Part shown: in pieces, positions 6,138-12,819 of the stretch
Position numbering within the stretch: the first letter of the stretch is position 1
Layout: every line of letters begins with the position of its first letter
The notes under the pieces: model-generated
Database searches by the model: none
Told to the model about the DNA's origin: nothing
What the model saw: only the letters and a program-made list of their open reading frames with translations
Assembly (NCBI GenBank): GCA_021789565.1
Contig: JAJYJL010000082.1
Coordinates: 1 to 12,819 of the forward strand
Direction of reading: 5' to 3'
Source of the DNA: Acidobacteriota bacterium
GTDB lineage: Bacteria > Acidobacteriota > Terriglobia > UBA7540
DNA: 12,819 nucleotides
Program-made: the position numbers and the translations under genes

Positions 6138-7748
6138 CTAATGTTTCCTGTAACGGGCGATGAAGGAATCGATGAACTCGAGGCGCTTCTGGTCCGTGGC
6201 CGGGCGGGCGTGGATCTCTTTGCCCAGATCCATCACCTGGCGGTCCTGCGGCGTGTACTGTGGCCAGTGGGGCAGGCCGGAGCCGTTGGGGTTGCCGGAC
6301 TTCGCAAAGTTCGACCAGTAGGCCATCATGGCGTCCGAGACTTTGAAGTCCACGGGCTGCCAGGGAATATTCTTCCACTTTAAAACTCCGAAGACATATT
6401 CAATTTCGGCCGAGTGCCGGGCCCCCAGCTTGACGAGCGGGATTCCATCATCGGTGTTGCTCAGCGGCTCAGGCGGCGTGCGGGTGAACAGATAGCGGTA
6501 GACCGGAGAATCGCCGGTCTGGTTCTGCATCTCGAGCCATTTCCAGGTGACGTAAACGGTGAAGAAATCGCTGGCAAGCGTTTCAGTGGATTGGCGAACT
6601 TCAGCCTGCGTTGCGTGCGGATAGTACTTCATCGCCTGGTCCGCTTCGGGCCCGAATTGCTTGCGGATAGCCTTGGTCAGATTTTCGGCCGTGGGCGGAT
6701 TCTTCTTCGAATAAAGATTGCCGACGGTTTCGTCCTTGTTCCAGCCGGCCAGCAGCGGCACATGGCTCTGGCGGCCTTCAGCGAAAATCCTGTCCACGGA
6801 CTGGGGAAGAACGTAGCCGTCAACGTTCGGCCAGAAATTTCCTTTGGCCGATTCCTGCAGCAGCTTGTTGGCGGGAAGGGCGCGCAGGGCGGCCAGCGAA
6901 TTTGCTCCAATGGAGTGGGCAAACTTTTCACCGGCCTTTTCGCTTTGCGCCAGCGACGGCGCGGAATGCAGTTGCGGCCCCGCGCCAAAAGAAGCGCCGC
7001 TCTCGCCGATAGCTTTCTGGAAGAGCCCTTTGGCAAGCGGCGAAGCCATCAGTTGACTGACGGACCACGAACCGGCGGACTCGCCAAAGATGGTGACGTT
7101 TGCGGGATCGCCGCCGAAAGCTGCGATGTTCTCCCGCACCCAGCGGAGCGCGGCGATCTGGTCCATCAGGCCGTAGTTGCCGGCAGCGTGATGGGGCGAT
7201 TCCTTCGCCAGCGCGGGGTGGGCAAAGAAGCCGAAAATTCCCAGGCGGTAATTGCAACTGACCACCACCACACCTTTCTTTGCCAGGTTCATTCCTTCCT
7301 GGCGCGGCTCTGAGGTTGCTCCGGCCTCGAAGCCGCCGCCGTAAATCCAGAACATCACGGGTAGCCGCTCGGAGGCGGATGGGGCGGGCGTCCAGACGTT
7401 GAGATAAAGGCAATCCTCGCTGGGGCCTTTGTCGCGAAAGACCATGTCGGAAAAAACCCTTAGCTGCATGCAGCGCGGGCCAAACGCCACGGCCTGGCGG
7501 ACGCCTTGCCAGGGATGGACCGGCTGCGGCGGCTGCCAGCGCAGCTTGCCCACCGGCGGAGCGGCAAAGGGAATTCCCAGAAAGGCCCGGACGTTTGTTC
7601 CGGCAACGGTTGTGCCCTGGAGCGTCCCGGAAGTGATTTTTACCTGCTCAGCGGCGCGCGCGGCAACAGCCTGTGCAACAGGCAGCGCCAGCGCGAGTGC
7701 GAAGAAATACCCGGACGAGCAATTGATTCCCTGGCGGTTGCGCATCAT
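6138..7748 (-). CDS. Secreted type B carboxylesterase (COesterase family)
   Basis: This is an alpha/beta-hydrolase of the carboxylesterase type B / acetylcholinesterase family, hydrolysing carboxylic esters outside the cytoplasm; the substrate cannot be told. It is 536 aa, normal for the family. Residues 1-32 are a Sec signal peptide (GYFFALALALPVAQAVAARA). The N-terminal family signature is seen at about 53-60 (VRAFLGIP) and EDCLYLNVW at 111-119. The oxyanion hole is YGGGF (136-140). The nucleophile elbow GESAG gives Ser224, the acid is Glu340 in GWNKDE, and the base is His445 in GARHSAE, so the triad is complete. AGGAGG at 7754-7759 sits 5 bases before the first of two adjacent ATGs and 8 before the second, so the start is 7748 or 7745. 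An in-frame ATG at 7895 has no ribosome site and would bury the signal peptide. A 257-base gap separates it from the gene upstream, so it is probably transcribed alone. Confidence 0.93.
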   Translation of the reverse strand: MMRNRQGINCSSGYFFALALALPVAQAVAARAAEQVKITSGTLQGTTVAGTNVRAFLGIPFAAPPVGKLRWQPPQPVHPWQGVRQAVAFGPRCMQLRVFSDMVFRDKGPSEDCLYLNVWTPAPSASERLPVMFWIYGGGFEAGATSEPRQEGMNLAKKGVVVVSCNYRLGIFGFFAHPALAKESPHHAAGNYGLMDQIAALRWVRENIAAFGGDPANVTIFGESAGSWSVSQLMASPLAKGLFQKAIGESGASFGAGPQLHSAPSLAQSEKAGEKFAHSIGANSLAALRALPANKLLQESAKGNFWPNVDGYVLPQSVDRIFAEGRQSHVPLLAGWNKDETVGNLYSKKNPPTAENLTKAIRKQFGPEADQAMKYYPHATQAEVRQSTETLASDFFTVYVTWKWLEMQNQTGDSPVYRYLFTRTPPEPLSNTDDGIPLVKLGARHSAEIEYVFGVLKWKNIPWQPVDFKVSDAMMAYWSNFAKSGNPNGSGLPHWPQYTPQDRQVMDLGKEIHARPATDQKRLEFIDSFIARYRKH

Positions 7749-7972
7749 GATACCCTCCTGAAAAGTCCCTACTCTACACGATGTGCGGTTGAAAAAGAAA
7801 TGGCTGTGGCGGGTGCGCAGATCATGAAGAGACACAAATACACTGTGGCAGGAAATATTTTGGAATTTCCCCGGAGGCAAGTTTCTTCGCGGCAACCGAT
7901 TCGGGGCCGGAACGGCCCTGGAACCACTGGCGGGTTCTGCGCGCGGTGGGAGCGAGTATCCCCTCCCTGTCT

Positions 7973-7998
7973 GGCTGGCAATGGACCGGGTGCCAGCC
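7973..7998 (-). terminator. Hairpin just after the winged-helix gene, possible terminator
   Basis: GGCTGGCA and TGCCAGCC form a perfect 8-bp stem with a 10-base loop, starting 8 bases after the TAG of the upstream minus-strand gene. No T-run follows, so if it terminates it is not a classic intrinsic terminator. The rest of the 7749-7972 gap holds nothing I can identify. Confidence 0.4.
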
Positions 7999-8005
7999 CA
8001 GACAA

Positions 8006-8587
8006 CTACGAGGCAAACTCAGCGATCAGTTTGTGCCCGGCTTCCGTCATTTCCCAGACGCCGCGTGGAGAATCAGATTTCAGCAAGCCTGCCTGAACCA
8101 TGGCGCTTTGTGCCCATTGCGCGGTATTCCACCATCGGGGCACCTCAGAATGGGCTGTCAGAGGCTCGAAATCGATGTCCCGAAGGGTCCCCTTCATCAG
8201 TTTGGGAAGGCGTTCCAGCACTTCAGCCATGTCACCTACGCCGCCCATCTGGTTCAGGACCTGGAGGATCGGTTTGAAATAAGCGGTCTCGCGGGTCCGA
8301 ATTCCCCGCTGCAGCCGGCTGAGATCATGACTTCCGTTTTTCCTGACGCCTTGGCCGTTGGCCGAAATTACCGGAACCATTTTCTCCCATTCCGCGCGAA
8401 GTGCAGCAAGCCTTTCCCTCAGACCTGTCACCTGGTCCGCGCGTTCCAGAACGGCACGCGCAGCATCATAGTTCCGGGCGGCAAACGCTTTGGCCCCCGA
8501 TTGATTGATAAACTCGATTTCTGTTTCCATCTCCTCAAGCAGGAGCTCAAAACCTGCTTCTACAGTGGTGGGATCATTGTCGACCAT
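8006..8587 (-). CDS. Mrr_N-like winged-helix protein without nuclease domain
   Basis: This is a 193-aa protein with no signal peptide. Residues about 10-72 are charged and probably coiled-coil (ELLLEEMETEIEF, ALRAEWEKM). Residues about 101-190 match the pattern of the N-terminal winged helix of Mrr-type restriction proteins: TAYFKPILQVLNQMGG, a central VLERLPKLMKG, RWWNTAQWAQSAMVQAGLL, then RGVWEMTEAGHKLI. In Mrr the domain binds DNA ahead of a PD-(D/E)XK nuclease. Here the protein ends right after it, and the 257 bases downstream contain no nuclease remnant. It is more likely a stand-alone DNA-binding regulator than a restriction enzyme. The start is secured by AAGGAGGT ending 6 bases before the ATG. 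A hairpin follows the stop, and an 18-bp palindrome lies 108 bases upstream. The fold call rests on the motif pattern only. Confidence 0.8.
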   Translation of the reverse strand: MVDNDPTTVEAGFELLLEEMETEIEFINQSGAKAFAARNYDAARAVLERADQVTGLRERLAALRAEWEKMVPVISANGQGVRKNGSHDLSRLQRGIRTRETAYFKPILQVLNQMGGVGDMAEVLERLPKLMKGTLRDIDFEPLTAHSEVPRWWNTAQWAQSAMVQAGLLKSDSPRGVWEMTEAGHKLIAEFAS

Positions 8588-8646
8588 CTTGCGACCTCCT
8601 TCAATTCACTTCAAAAACTACATGATTTCCCAGGGTCCTGGCGCCA

Positions 8647-8652
8647 GTTCAA
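8647..8652 (-). promoter_or_regulatory. Possible -35 (TTGAAC) for the winged-helix gene
   Basis: TTGAAC on the minus strand is followed after 19 bases by AATCAT (4/6 to TATAAT). Between them lies the 10-bp palindrome CTGGCGCCAG (8638-8647). The spacing is longer than ideal, so this is a weak promoter call. Confidence 0.25.
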
Positions 8653-8694
8653 CAAATGCTCCGGCTTAACTCCCCCTTCTCCCCACCTGTCTCC

Positions 8695-8712
8695 CCATGG
8701 TTGCAACCATGG
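8695..8712. promoter_or_regulatory. Perfect 18-bp palindrome, candidate operator
   Basis: CCATGGTTGCAACCATGG reads identically on both strands. It lies upstream of the Mrr_N-like winged-helix gene, the only putative DNA-binding regulator in the window, and far from any other start. Autoregulation is a reasonable guess. As a hairpin it would have almost no loop, so a protein-binding site is likelier than a terminator. Elsewhere in the 8588-9079 gap I see no gene and no clear terminator for tolC. Confidence 0.55.
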
Positions 8713-9079
8713 TGCGTCGAACGCCGAAGGGCAGTATTCTAACCCAGAGCTTCAAGTTCCACCAGCCCCTTGAAACCTCAGATAATGTACACCTAAGTGG
8801 GCCCTAATGGTTACTAAAAAATTACTTGGCATTCATACACATTTGGGAGGCGTGGCCTGGAGGCTCGGAACTCAACGGCCATCTTGGCAGAGGGGGTAGA
8901 GGGGAAATGATTCCAACAGGGCGGCTTTGGCAGCTAAAATACACATAACGGAAAGCTTTTGCTGGCGCTGGCGCCGTCCGGAATGAACCTCTGCGCGGCG
9001 CGGAGAACCCCGAGAGCTTTTCCCGGCGCCCTATCCACAGGTATAGAAAAACCAGCCTATTTTCAGTATTTTGCCGCCC

Positions 9080-10993
9080 TTAAGGCTGGCTGACCGTGTT
9101 TGCAGGGGAGCCGGGGATGTTCTTCTCGCGGCTGTACACGCCGTTGCCGGGATCCGTCAGCACGATGTTGTGCGCGTCGAGTGTGGTGCCGGTCGCCTGA
9201 TTGAACCGCACCAGGGCCGCAGCATAGGCCTGGCGCGCCTTGGCTAAATTGCCTTCCGCGAGGACGAATTGCTGCTGCAACTGGATGACATTCAAAGTGG
9301 TGGAGACGCCCAGGTGCAACTTCTTGATTTCGGCGTCCAGAGCTTGCTTGGCATAATCTCTCGCTTTGAGTGCCGCGTCAATCTGGGCTTTTGCCTGGGT
9401 AACGGCGATTTCGGCGTTGCGAACATCCTGCTCAATCTGGTTTTTCTGCCGCTGAATGTTTGTCTGCATTTCATGCAACTCAACCACAGCTTGCGCGGCA
9501 TTGGCTTGCTGGACGCGATTGCCAATAGGAATCTGGAGACTTAGTCCGACAGAATAACTGGGGTATTTGCCGCTAAAAACCTGGCCCAGAGAATCTCCCA
9601 GACCTCCACTTCCTGCGGGAGCAAGGGTGGAGAACGGCATGCCCGCAAGGCCGTTGGACTGGTAGGTGGCAAAGGCATCGAGGGAGGGCAGAAGCCCGTT
9701 GCGGTTGGACTGGATGGTGTAGTTCTGGTTGCGCAGGTTCAATTCGTCCTGCTGGATCTCCGGACGGTTCTTGATGGCCTCAGAGATGGCCTGTTGCAGG
9801 GAGGGAATGTCATTGGGCTTGGGTTCCGGCAGCGAGTCGGTGGCTTCAATCTCGACACCGCTAAGCTTAGGGGACACCCGCTTCGAGATCAGAGTCTTGA
9901 GGACCTCCTGCTGCTGCAGGTAGGTGGTCTTGGCCACAATCAGATTTTGCTGATCGGTTGCGAGAGTCGATTCCGCCTGCACCACATCGAGCGGAGCCAG
10001 CGTGCCGATCTGGACCTGCTTCCTGTCGTCATCGACCAGCCGCTGCGAGTAGTCAATGGCGGACTGCGCCACCCGGACCTGGTCACGGTCTGCCAGCAAC
10101 GTATAGTAAGCGTTCAGGACAGCGGCAATGGTGGTGATGACCTGCTGGCGGAAGACGCTGTCTGCAACGTGCAAGTCATTGTTCGCTATGCGTATAAACA
10201 CGGCGTTGGCCCGGCGCCCAAATCCCTTGAGCAGGTGCTGATTGAAACCCACGGTCAGGGTGGTGGGTATCGCAGGATTGAATACCGTGCTGATCGAGTT
10301 GGAGGAATTCCGTGTGCCGGCCACCGATGCCACGAAACTGGTTCCCGTGAAGAAGCCCTTTCCGAAGAAAGTGCTGTAAGCGGCCGTGTGGCTGCCTTCA
10401 ATCCTTACGCCGGTGAGCGATGCGAAATTCAGAGGCGTTGAAGCGTTATTCCAGCCAAAACTAACCCCGGTTACCGGATCGCCGGGGCCCAGGGCGCTTG
10501 TGTTGACCACGCCGGTGCCCGCAAAGCCGCCGCCTCCCGTTCCGCCACCGCCTGAAACGCCGCTGACACCTGCGCCAATGGCGCCCGCGAACAGGGCCTG
10601 CGAAACAACAGATCCGGAAACGCCGCGCGCGGCACTGCCGGCCTTGGTCCTGAGAATATCAAGTTTCGCGAGTGGAAGTTGATACCGGGCCACGGCAATG
10701 TCCAGGTTGTTCTGGAGCGCCAGCTCTATGGCTGAATCGAGTGAGAGTTCAAGCTTGTTGTTCTGGATGAGCTGGTTCAAATCGGGCGAGTTGGCCAGCG
10801 AAGGGCTGGGAACATACGGATAAGAATAGGCTTTGAAAATGGAAGGGCCATCGGTATACCTGAATTCGCCCTGGGCCGGCTGTTGCCGGGAGCCCGCCTG
10901 CTGGGCATAAAGATTGCCGGGCAAAGCTGCCGCCGCAAATGAAATGACAAGAGCTGCCAGCGCGGCAACCCAGTTCACTTTTTCCATTCTCAT
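9080..10993 (-). CDS. TolC-like outer membrane efflux protein
   Basis: This is a trimeric outer-membrane channel subunit of the TolC/OEP family, serving tripartite efflux or type I secretion. It is 637 aa, longer than the usual 430-500. Residues 1-30 are a signal peptide ending LYA before QQAG. The first OEP repeat spans about 85-370 (LDSAIELALQNNLDIAVARY; GTLAPLDVVQAESTLATDQQ). The second spans about 395-605 (SLQQAISEAIKNRPEIQQDE; LGVSTTLNVIQLQQQF; VRFNQATGT). Extra length comes from an N-terminal extension (31-80), a glycine-rich insert at about 123-165 (SGVSGGGGTGGGG) and a polar C-terminal tail. The ATG at 10993 has GAGAGG at 11001-11006, 7 bases upstream. A GTG at 11041 would put 16 polar residues before the signal peptide, so I rejected it. 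No pump or adaptor gene is adjacent in the window. An operator-like promoter lies about 870 bases upstream. Confidence 0.92.
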   Translation of the reverse strand: MRMEKVNWVAALAALVISFAAAALPGNLYAQQAGSRQQPAQGEFRYTDGPSIFKAYSYPYVPSPSLANSPDLNQLIQNNKLELSLDSAIELALQNNLDIAVARYQLPLAKLDILRTKAGSAARGVSGSVVSQALFAGAIGAGVSGVSGGGGTGGGGFAGTGVVNTSALGPGDPVTGVSFGWNNASTPLNFASLTGVRIEGSHTAAYSTFFGKGFFTGTSFVASVAGTRNSSNSISTVFNPAIPTTLTVGFNQHLLKGFGRRANAVFIRIANNDLHVADSVFRQQVITTIAAVLNAYYTLLADRDQVRVAQSAIDYSQRLVDDDRKQVQIGTLAPLDVVQAESTLATDQQNLIVAKTTYLQQQEVLKTLISKRVSPKLSGVEIEATDSLPEPKPNDIPSLQQAISEAIKNRPEIQQDELNLRNQNYTIQSNRNGLLPSLDAFATYQSNGLAGMPFSTLAPAGSGGLGDSLGQVFSGKYPSYSVGLSLQIPIGNRVQQANAAQAVVELHEMQTNIQRQKNQIEQDVRNAEIAVTQAKAQIDAALKARDYAKQALDAEIKKLHLGVSTTLNVIQLQQQFVLAEGNLAKARQAYAAALVRFNQATGTTLDAHNIVLTDPGNGVYSREKNIPGSPANTVSQP

Positions 10994-11046
10994 CTCGTAA
11001 CCTCTCGCTCCAGGATTAATTTTCTGATTTTCAGGGTCCACTCCAT
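10990..11046 (-). CDS. Possible short leader ORF overlapping the tolC start (ATGA)
   Basis: This 18-codon ORF (MEWTLKIRKLILEREVTR) has a stop that overlaps the tolC ATG as ATGA, the usual geometry of translational coupling. Its own ribosome site is weak (GAAGAG about 10 bases upstream), and the tolC SD lies within it. It may be chance. Confidence 0.2.
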   Translation of the reverse strand: MEWTLKIRKLILEREVTR

Positions 11047-11727
11047 TACATACGAACTCTTCAGATGTTCAGTTTCATGGAGGTGGGTGAAAAAACCGGT
11101 TTGATCGAAAAAAACGTCGGGTTGATTTTGTGCAGTCGAGTGGTGATTGTCTGCTCCAGTTGCGATTGTCAGCGGCCTTCGCCGCAGGCAAGCCGGGCTT
11201 GCCGCAGCCGCAGGGGGCCTTGTTGGTGTCAGATGCCCAATGTACCATCGGCCGGGCGGTCCTGGCAATGGACCCAAACGCCCGCCAGCCGGTTCCACGG
11301 ATCTGGAAGCGGTCCTGTCCGGCGCCGGGTGAGGCCCTCGAATCAGCGCCTCCCCCGGCCACCCACGCCATCAGGCGGATGCACTCTGCCCGCGCGCTGA
11401 AAGAAGACCTTAACGCTCCCCTAGATTGGCAAGGGGAAGCCTCCCTGTTGGCTTGGGGAACTGAAAGAGCCGGTCCCGGGCGACGGGGTCCTTTTTCACT
11501 GCCAGGGCGTTCGGAAGGGACCAATGATCGGCCGGACGGGGTACAACCATCGCGCAGTGGATGCGTGAGGGCGTTGAGTTGCGGGCATCGTGGAATAGAC
11601 CAAGTGACTGCCGTGGGAACGAGGTGCAGCGGACGGAACATTGTCCCGTCCGCCGCGGGAGGGGGGCCTCGCTGGTCTGGCCGATTTCGCGACCGAACCA
11701 AACCACCTGTAAACTGTCAAACTTCGG
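11047..11727. other. GC-rich untranslated stretch upstream of tolC, no gene recognised
   Basis: About 680 bases are open in several frames on both strands, but none of the translations resembles a known family or has a good ribosome site. It contains perfect hairpins GGCAAGC-CGG-GCTTGCC (11187-11203) and GCGGACGG/CCGTCCGC (11629-11653, 9-base loop), and A- or T-runs near 11089-11118. It is either a long structured tolC leader or a decayed gene. A TetR-type regulator would be expected at this place, but I cannot see one. Confidence 0.4.
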
Positions 11728-11793
11728 TCAAACCGTATTCTTAACCGGCGGAGTTGTGGTATATTGGTTATGCTCTTGGGCTGTTAACTTCAC
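11728..11793 (-). CDS. Possible 21-aa leader peptide in the tolC upstream region
   Basis: A GTG start is preceded at 8 bases by GGAGG (within GGGGGAGG) and encodes MKLTAQEHNQYTTTPPVKNTV. It lies about 50 bases after the candidate tolC promoter and would be the first ORF of that transcript. The good ribosome site is the main evidence. It could also be the surviving N-terminus of a decayed gene, or chance. Confidence 0.25.
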   Translation of the reverse strand: MKLTAQEHNQYTTTPPVKNTV

Positions 11794-11858
11794 CGCTTTT
11801 TCCTCCCCCGGTGGGTCCAAACCTCGACCCTGTTTACCTATTAGTAATATATTCCGTA

Positions 11859-11876
11859 ATTTACTGTCAAGTAAAT
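11859..11876 (-). promoter_or_regulatory. Operator-like inverted repeat centred on a TTGACA -35 box
   Basis: On the minus strand ATTTACT-TGAC-AGTAAAT is a perfect 7-bp inverted repeat with a 4-base spacer. A consensus -35 TTGACA (11865-11870) sits exactly at its centre. Possible -10 boxes are TATTAC (15-base spacer) and TACTAA (18-base spacer). The geometry is that of a repressor operator blocking a -35, as with TetR-family regulators of efflux genes. It points toward tolC. Confidence 0.55.
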
Positions 11877-11889
11877 AATGAAAGATTTT

Positions 11890-11924
11890 TCGCTATTTTT
11901 TTAATGCATTTATTTTCATAGCGA
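11890..11924. promoter_or_regulatory. AT-rich inverted repeat between tolC and truA
   Basis: TCGCTAT (11890-11896) and ATAGCGA (11918-11924) form a 7-bp stem around a 21-base AT-only or nearly AT-only loop. It lies beside the operator-like site in the divergent region, the most AT-rich part of the window. It may be a binding or bending site. No clear truA promoter was found. Confidence 0.3.
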
Positions 11925-12065
11925 TCCGGCCTTTCTCCGATACGGAAAAAGTAGACTTGTAGCAAAGGATCAGAACTTACCCGTCCGGCTGAGACGGCGC
12001 ATTGCCAGGTGTTTTTGAGTTTGGCGGTTGCGCCGGGAAGGGAAGCGGCCATACTCTGAGTGGGC

Positions 12066-12819
12066 ATGAGAAATATACGGCTGGTTCTTGCCTATGACGG
12101 GACAGATTTTCACGGCTGGCAGCGCCAGCCGCAGGCGCCGAGCATTCAGGAAGAGCTGGAAGCGCGGATTGCAAAAATCACCGGCCAGCCCGTCACGCTT
12201 TACGGCTCCGGACGCACGGACGCCGGGGTCCATGCGGCGGGGCAGGTGGCGAATTTCAGGACGGAATGTCCCATCCCGTGCGCGAGCCTGGTGAAAGCCC
12301 TCAACGACGTTCTGCCCGTTGCGGTCCGAGTCCGCGAGGCGGAGGATGTTCCCGCCACGTTCCACGCACGGTACAGCGCGAAGGCCAAAACCTACCGCTA
12401 CCGCATTCTGCAGTCCGCGATCTGCCCGCCGTTTCTCGCGCGCTACGTTTATCACCATCCTTATCCGCTTGACGTTCGCCGGATGGCGCGCGCGGCGCGG
12501 TTGCTGGAAGGCGAACACGATTTCACTTCATTTGCCGGCGGCGACACTTCACGGAAGGAAAAAGCCCCGCGGAAAGACCCGAACGTGCGGCGTGTTTTCC
12601 ACTCTCGACTCACGGTGCGGAAAGAGTTGCAGATGATGGTGTACGAAATTCGCGGTTCGGGATTTCTGCACCACATGGTGCGCAACATCGTGGGGACACT
12701 GCTGGAGGTGGGCAGCGGAAAGCTTTCGCCCGAAGACATCCACGGAATTCTTGAAGCGCGCGATCGCGCCAGGGCCGGCCCCACCGCGCCCGCGAGCGGG
12801 CTGTGGCTGGTGAAGGTGG
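12066..12819 (+). CDS. truA: tRNA pseudouridine(38-40) synthase TruA, 3' end cut by the window
   Basis: TruA converts uridine to pseudouridine at positions 38-40 of the tRNA anticodon arm in the cytoplasm. The 251 visible residues cover nearly the whole protein. The N-terminal signature RLVLAYDGTDFHGWQRQ is at 5-21. The catalytic aspartate is Asp52 in SGRTDAGVHA. FHARYSAKAKTYRYRI at 99-114 contains the conserved active-site tyrosine region, and MVRNIVGTLLEVG is at 204-216. The C-terminal GLWLVKV is reached, so only a few residues and the stop lie beyond the edge. The ATG at 12066 directly precedes the conserved N-terminus; its ribosome site is weak (GAGTGGG close to the ATG). It is the only plus-strand gene here and diverges from tolC. 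Confidence 0.96.
   Translation, partial: MRNIRLVLAYDGTDFHGWQRQPQAPSIQEELEARIAKITGQPVTLYGSGRTDAGVHAAGQVANFRTECPIPCASLVKALNDVLPVAVRVREAEDVPATFHARYSAKAKTYRYRILQSAICPPFLARYVYHHPYPLDVRRMARAARLLEGEHDFTSFAGGDTSRKEKAPRKDPNVRRVFHSRLTVRKELQMMVYEIRGSGFLHHMVRNIVGTLLEVGSGKLSPEDIHGILEARDRARAGPTAPASGLWLVKV

Noticed and set aside
7749..7895. Longer N-terminus for the carboxylesterase from an ATG at 7895
   Set aside because: It has no ribosome site and would place 49 residues before a clear signal peptide. AGGAGG directly precedes the ATG at 7748.
8006..8587. Functional Mrr-type restriction system
   Set aside because: No PD-(D/E)XK nuclease motif is in the protein or in the following intergenic gap, and no methylase is nearby.
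10994..11041. tolC starting at the GTG at 11041
   Set aside because: It adds 16 polar residues before the signal peptide, while GAGAGG stands 7 bases before the ATG at 10993.
11075..11744. Open frames of about 200 codons on both strands upstream of tolC
   Set aside because: They have no good ribosome site, no recognisable motif and low-complexity basic or proline-rich translations, as expected from GC-rich non-coding DNA.
11970..12784. Minus-strand ORFs opposite truA
   Set aside because: They are antisense to an unambiguous truA and have no domain similarity.

Overview
The window looks like chromosomal DNA of a GC-rich bacterium, most likely an acidobacterium (Acidobacteriota) or a close relative. 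This is an inference from gene content: a very large exported TPR/FG-GAP/ASPIC-UnbV protein, a 'KSTGPR'-type hypothetical protein set among dispersed repeats, a secreted type B carboxylesterase, and a TolC-like protein with a glycine-rich insert. No rRNA or other marker is present to fix the taxonomy. Five genes lie on the minus strand. The sixth, truA, is on the plus strand and runs off the right edge.

Layout, left to right. 1-272: no convincing gene, one bulged hairpin. 273-3860 (-): 1195-aa exported protein with TPRs, FG-GAP/VCBS repeats, an ASPIC/UnbV-like segment and a long conserved C-terminal region; its N-terminus carries a 27-bp triplicate. 3861-4464: dispersed 'ACAGAGG' repeat copy 1 and a 66-bp tandem array. 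4465-5388 (-): 307-aa KSTGPR-type protein. 5389-6137: paired hairpins, a four-copy 9-bp repeat, dispersed repeat copy 2 and a GC-rich palindromic element. 6138-7748 (-): secreted carboxylesterase with a complete Ser-Glu-His triad. 8006-8587 (-): small protein with an Mrr_N-like winged helix and no nuclease domain. 8588-9079: intergenic, with a perfect 18-bp palindrome. 9080-10993 (-): TolC-like outer-membrane efflux protein. 10994-12065: long divergent intergenic region with an operator-like inverted repeat centred on a TTGACA box, about 870 bases before tolC. 12066-12819 (+): truA, lacking only its extreme C-terminus.

The most notable part is 4031-6090. The KSTGPR gene ends in a correctly phased A_AAA_AAA heptamer directly before its TAG stop. 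A -1 slip there would enter a 145-codon open frame built from the 66-bp (22-residue) repeat and then dispersed repeat copy 1. Upstream lie the 9-bp repeats and paired hairpins, and the whole block is bracketed by two same-orientation copies of the dispersed repeat. This could be a repeat-associated mobile or selfish unit with a recoded C-terminal tail, or a degenerating one. The sequence alone cannot decide.

The genes do not form one pathway. Each minus-strand gene is separated from the next by at least 257 bases and most have their own strong ribosome binding site, so they are probably separate transcription units. Three products (the FG-GAP protein, the esterase and TolC) are predicted to be exported.
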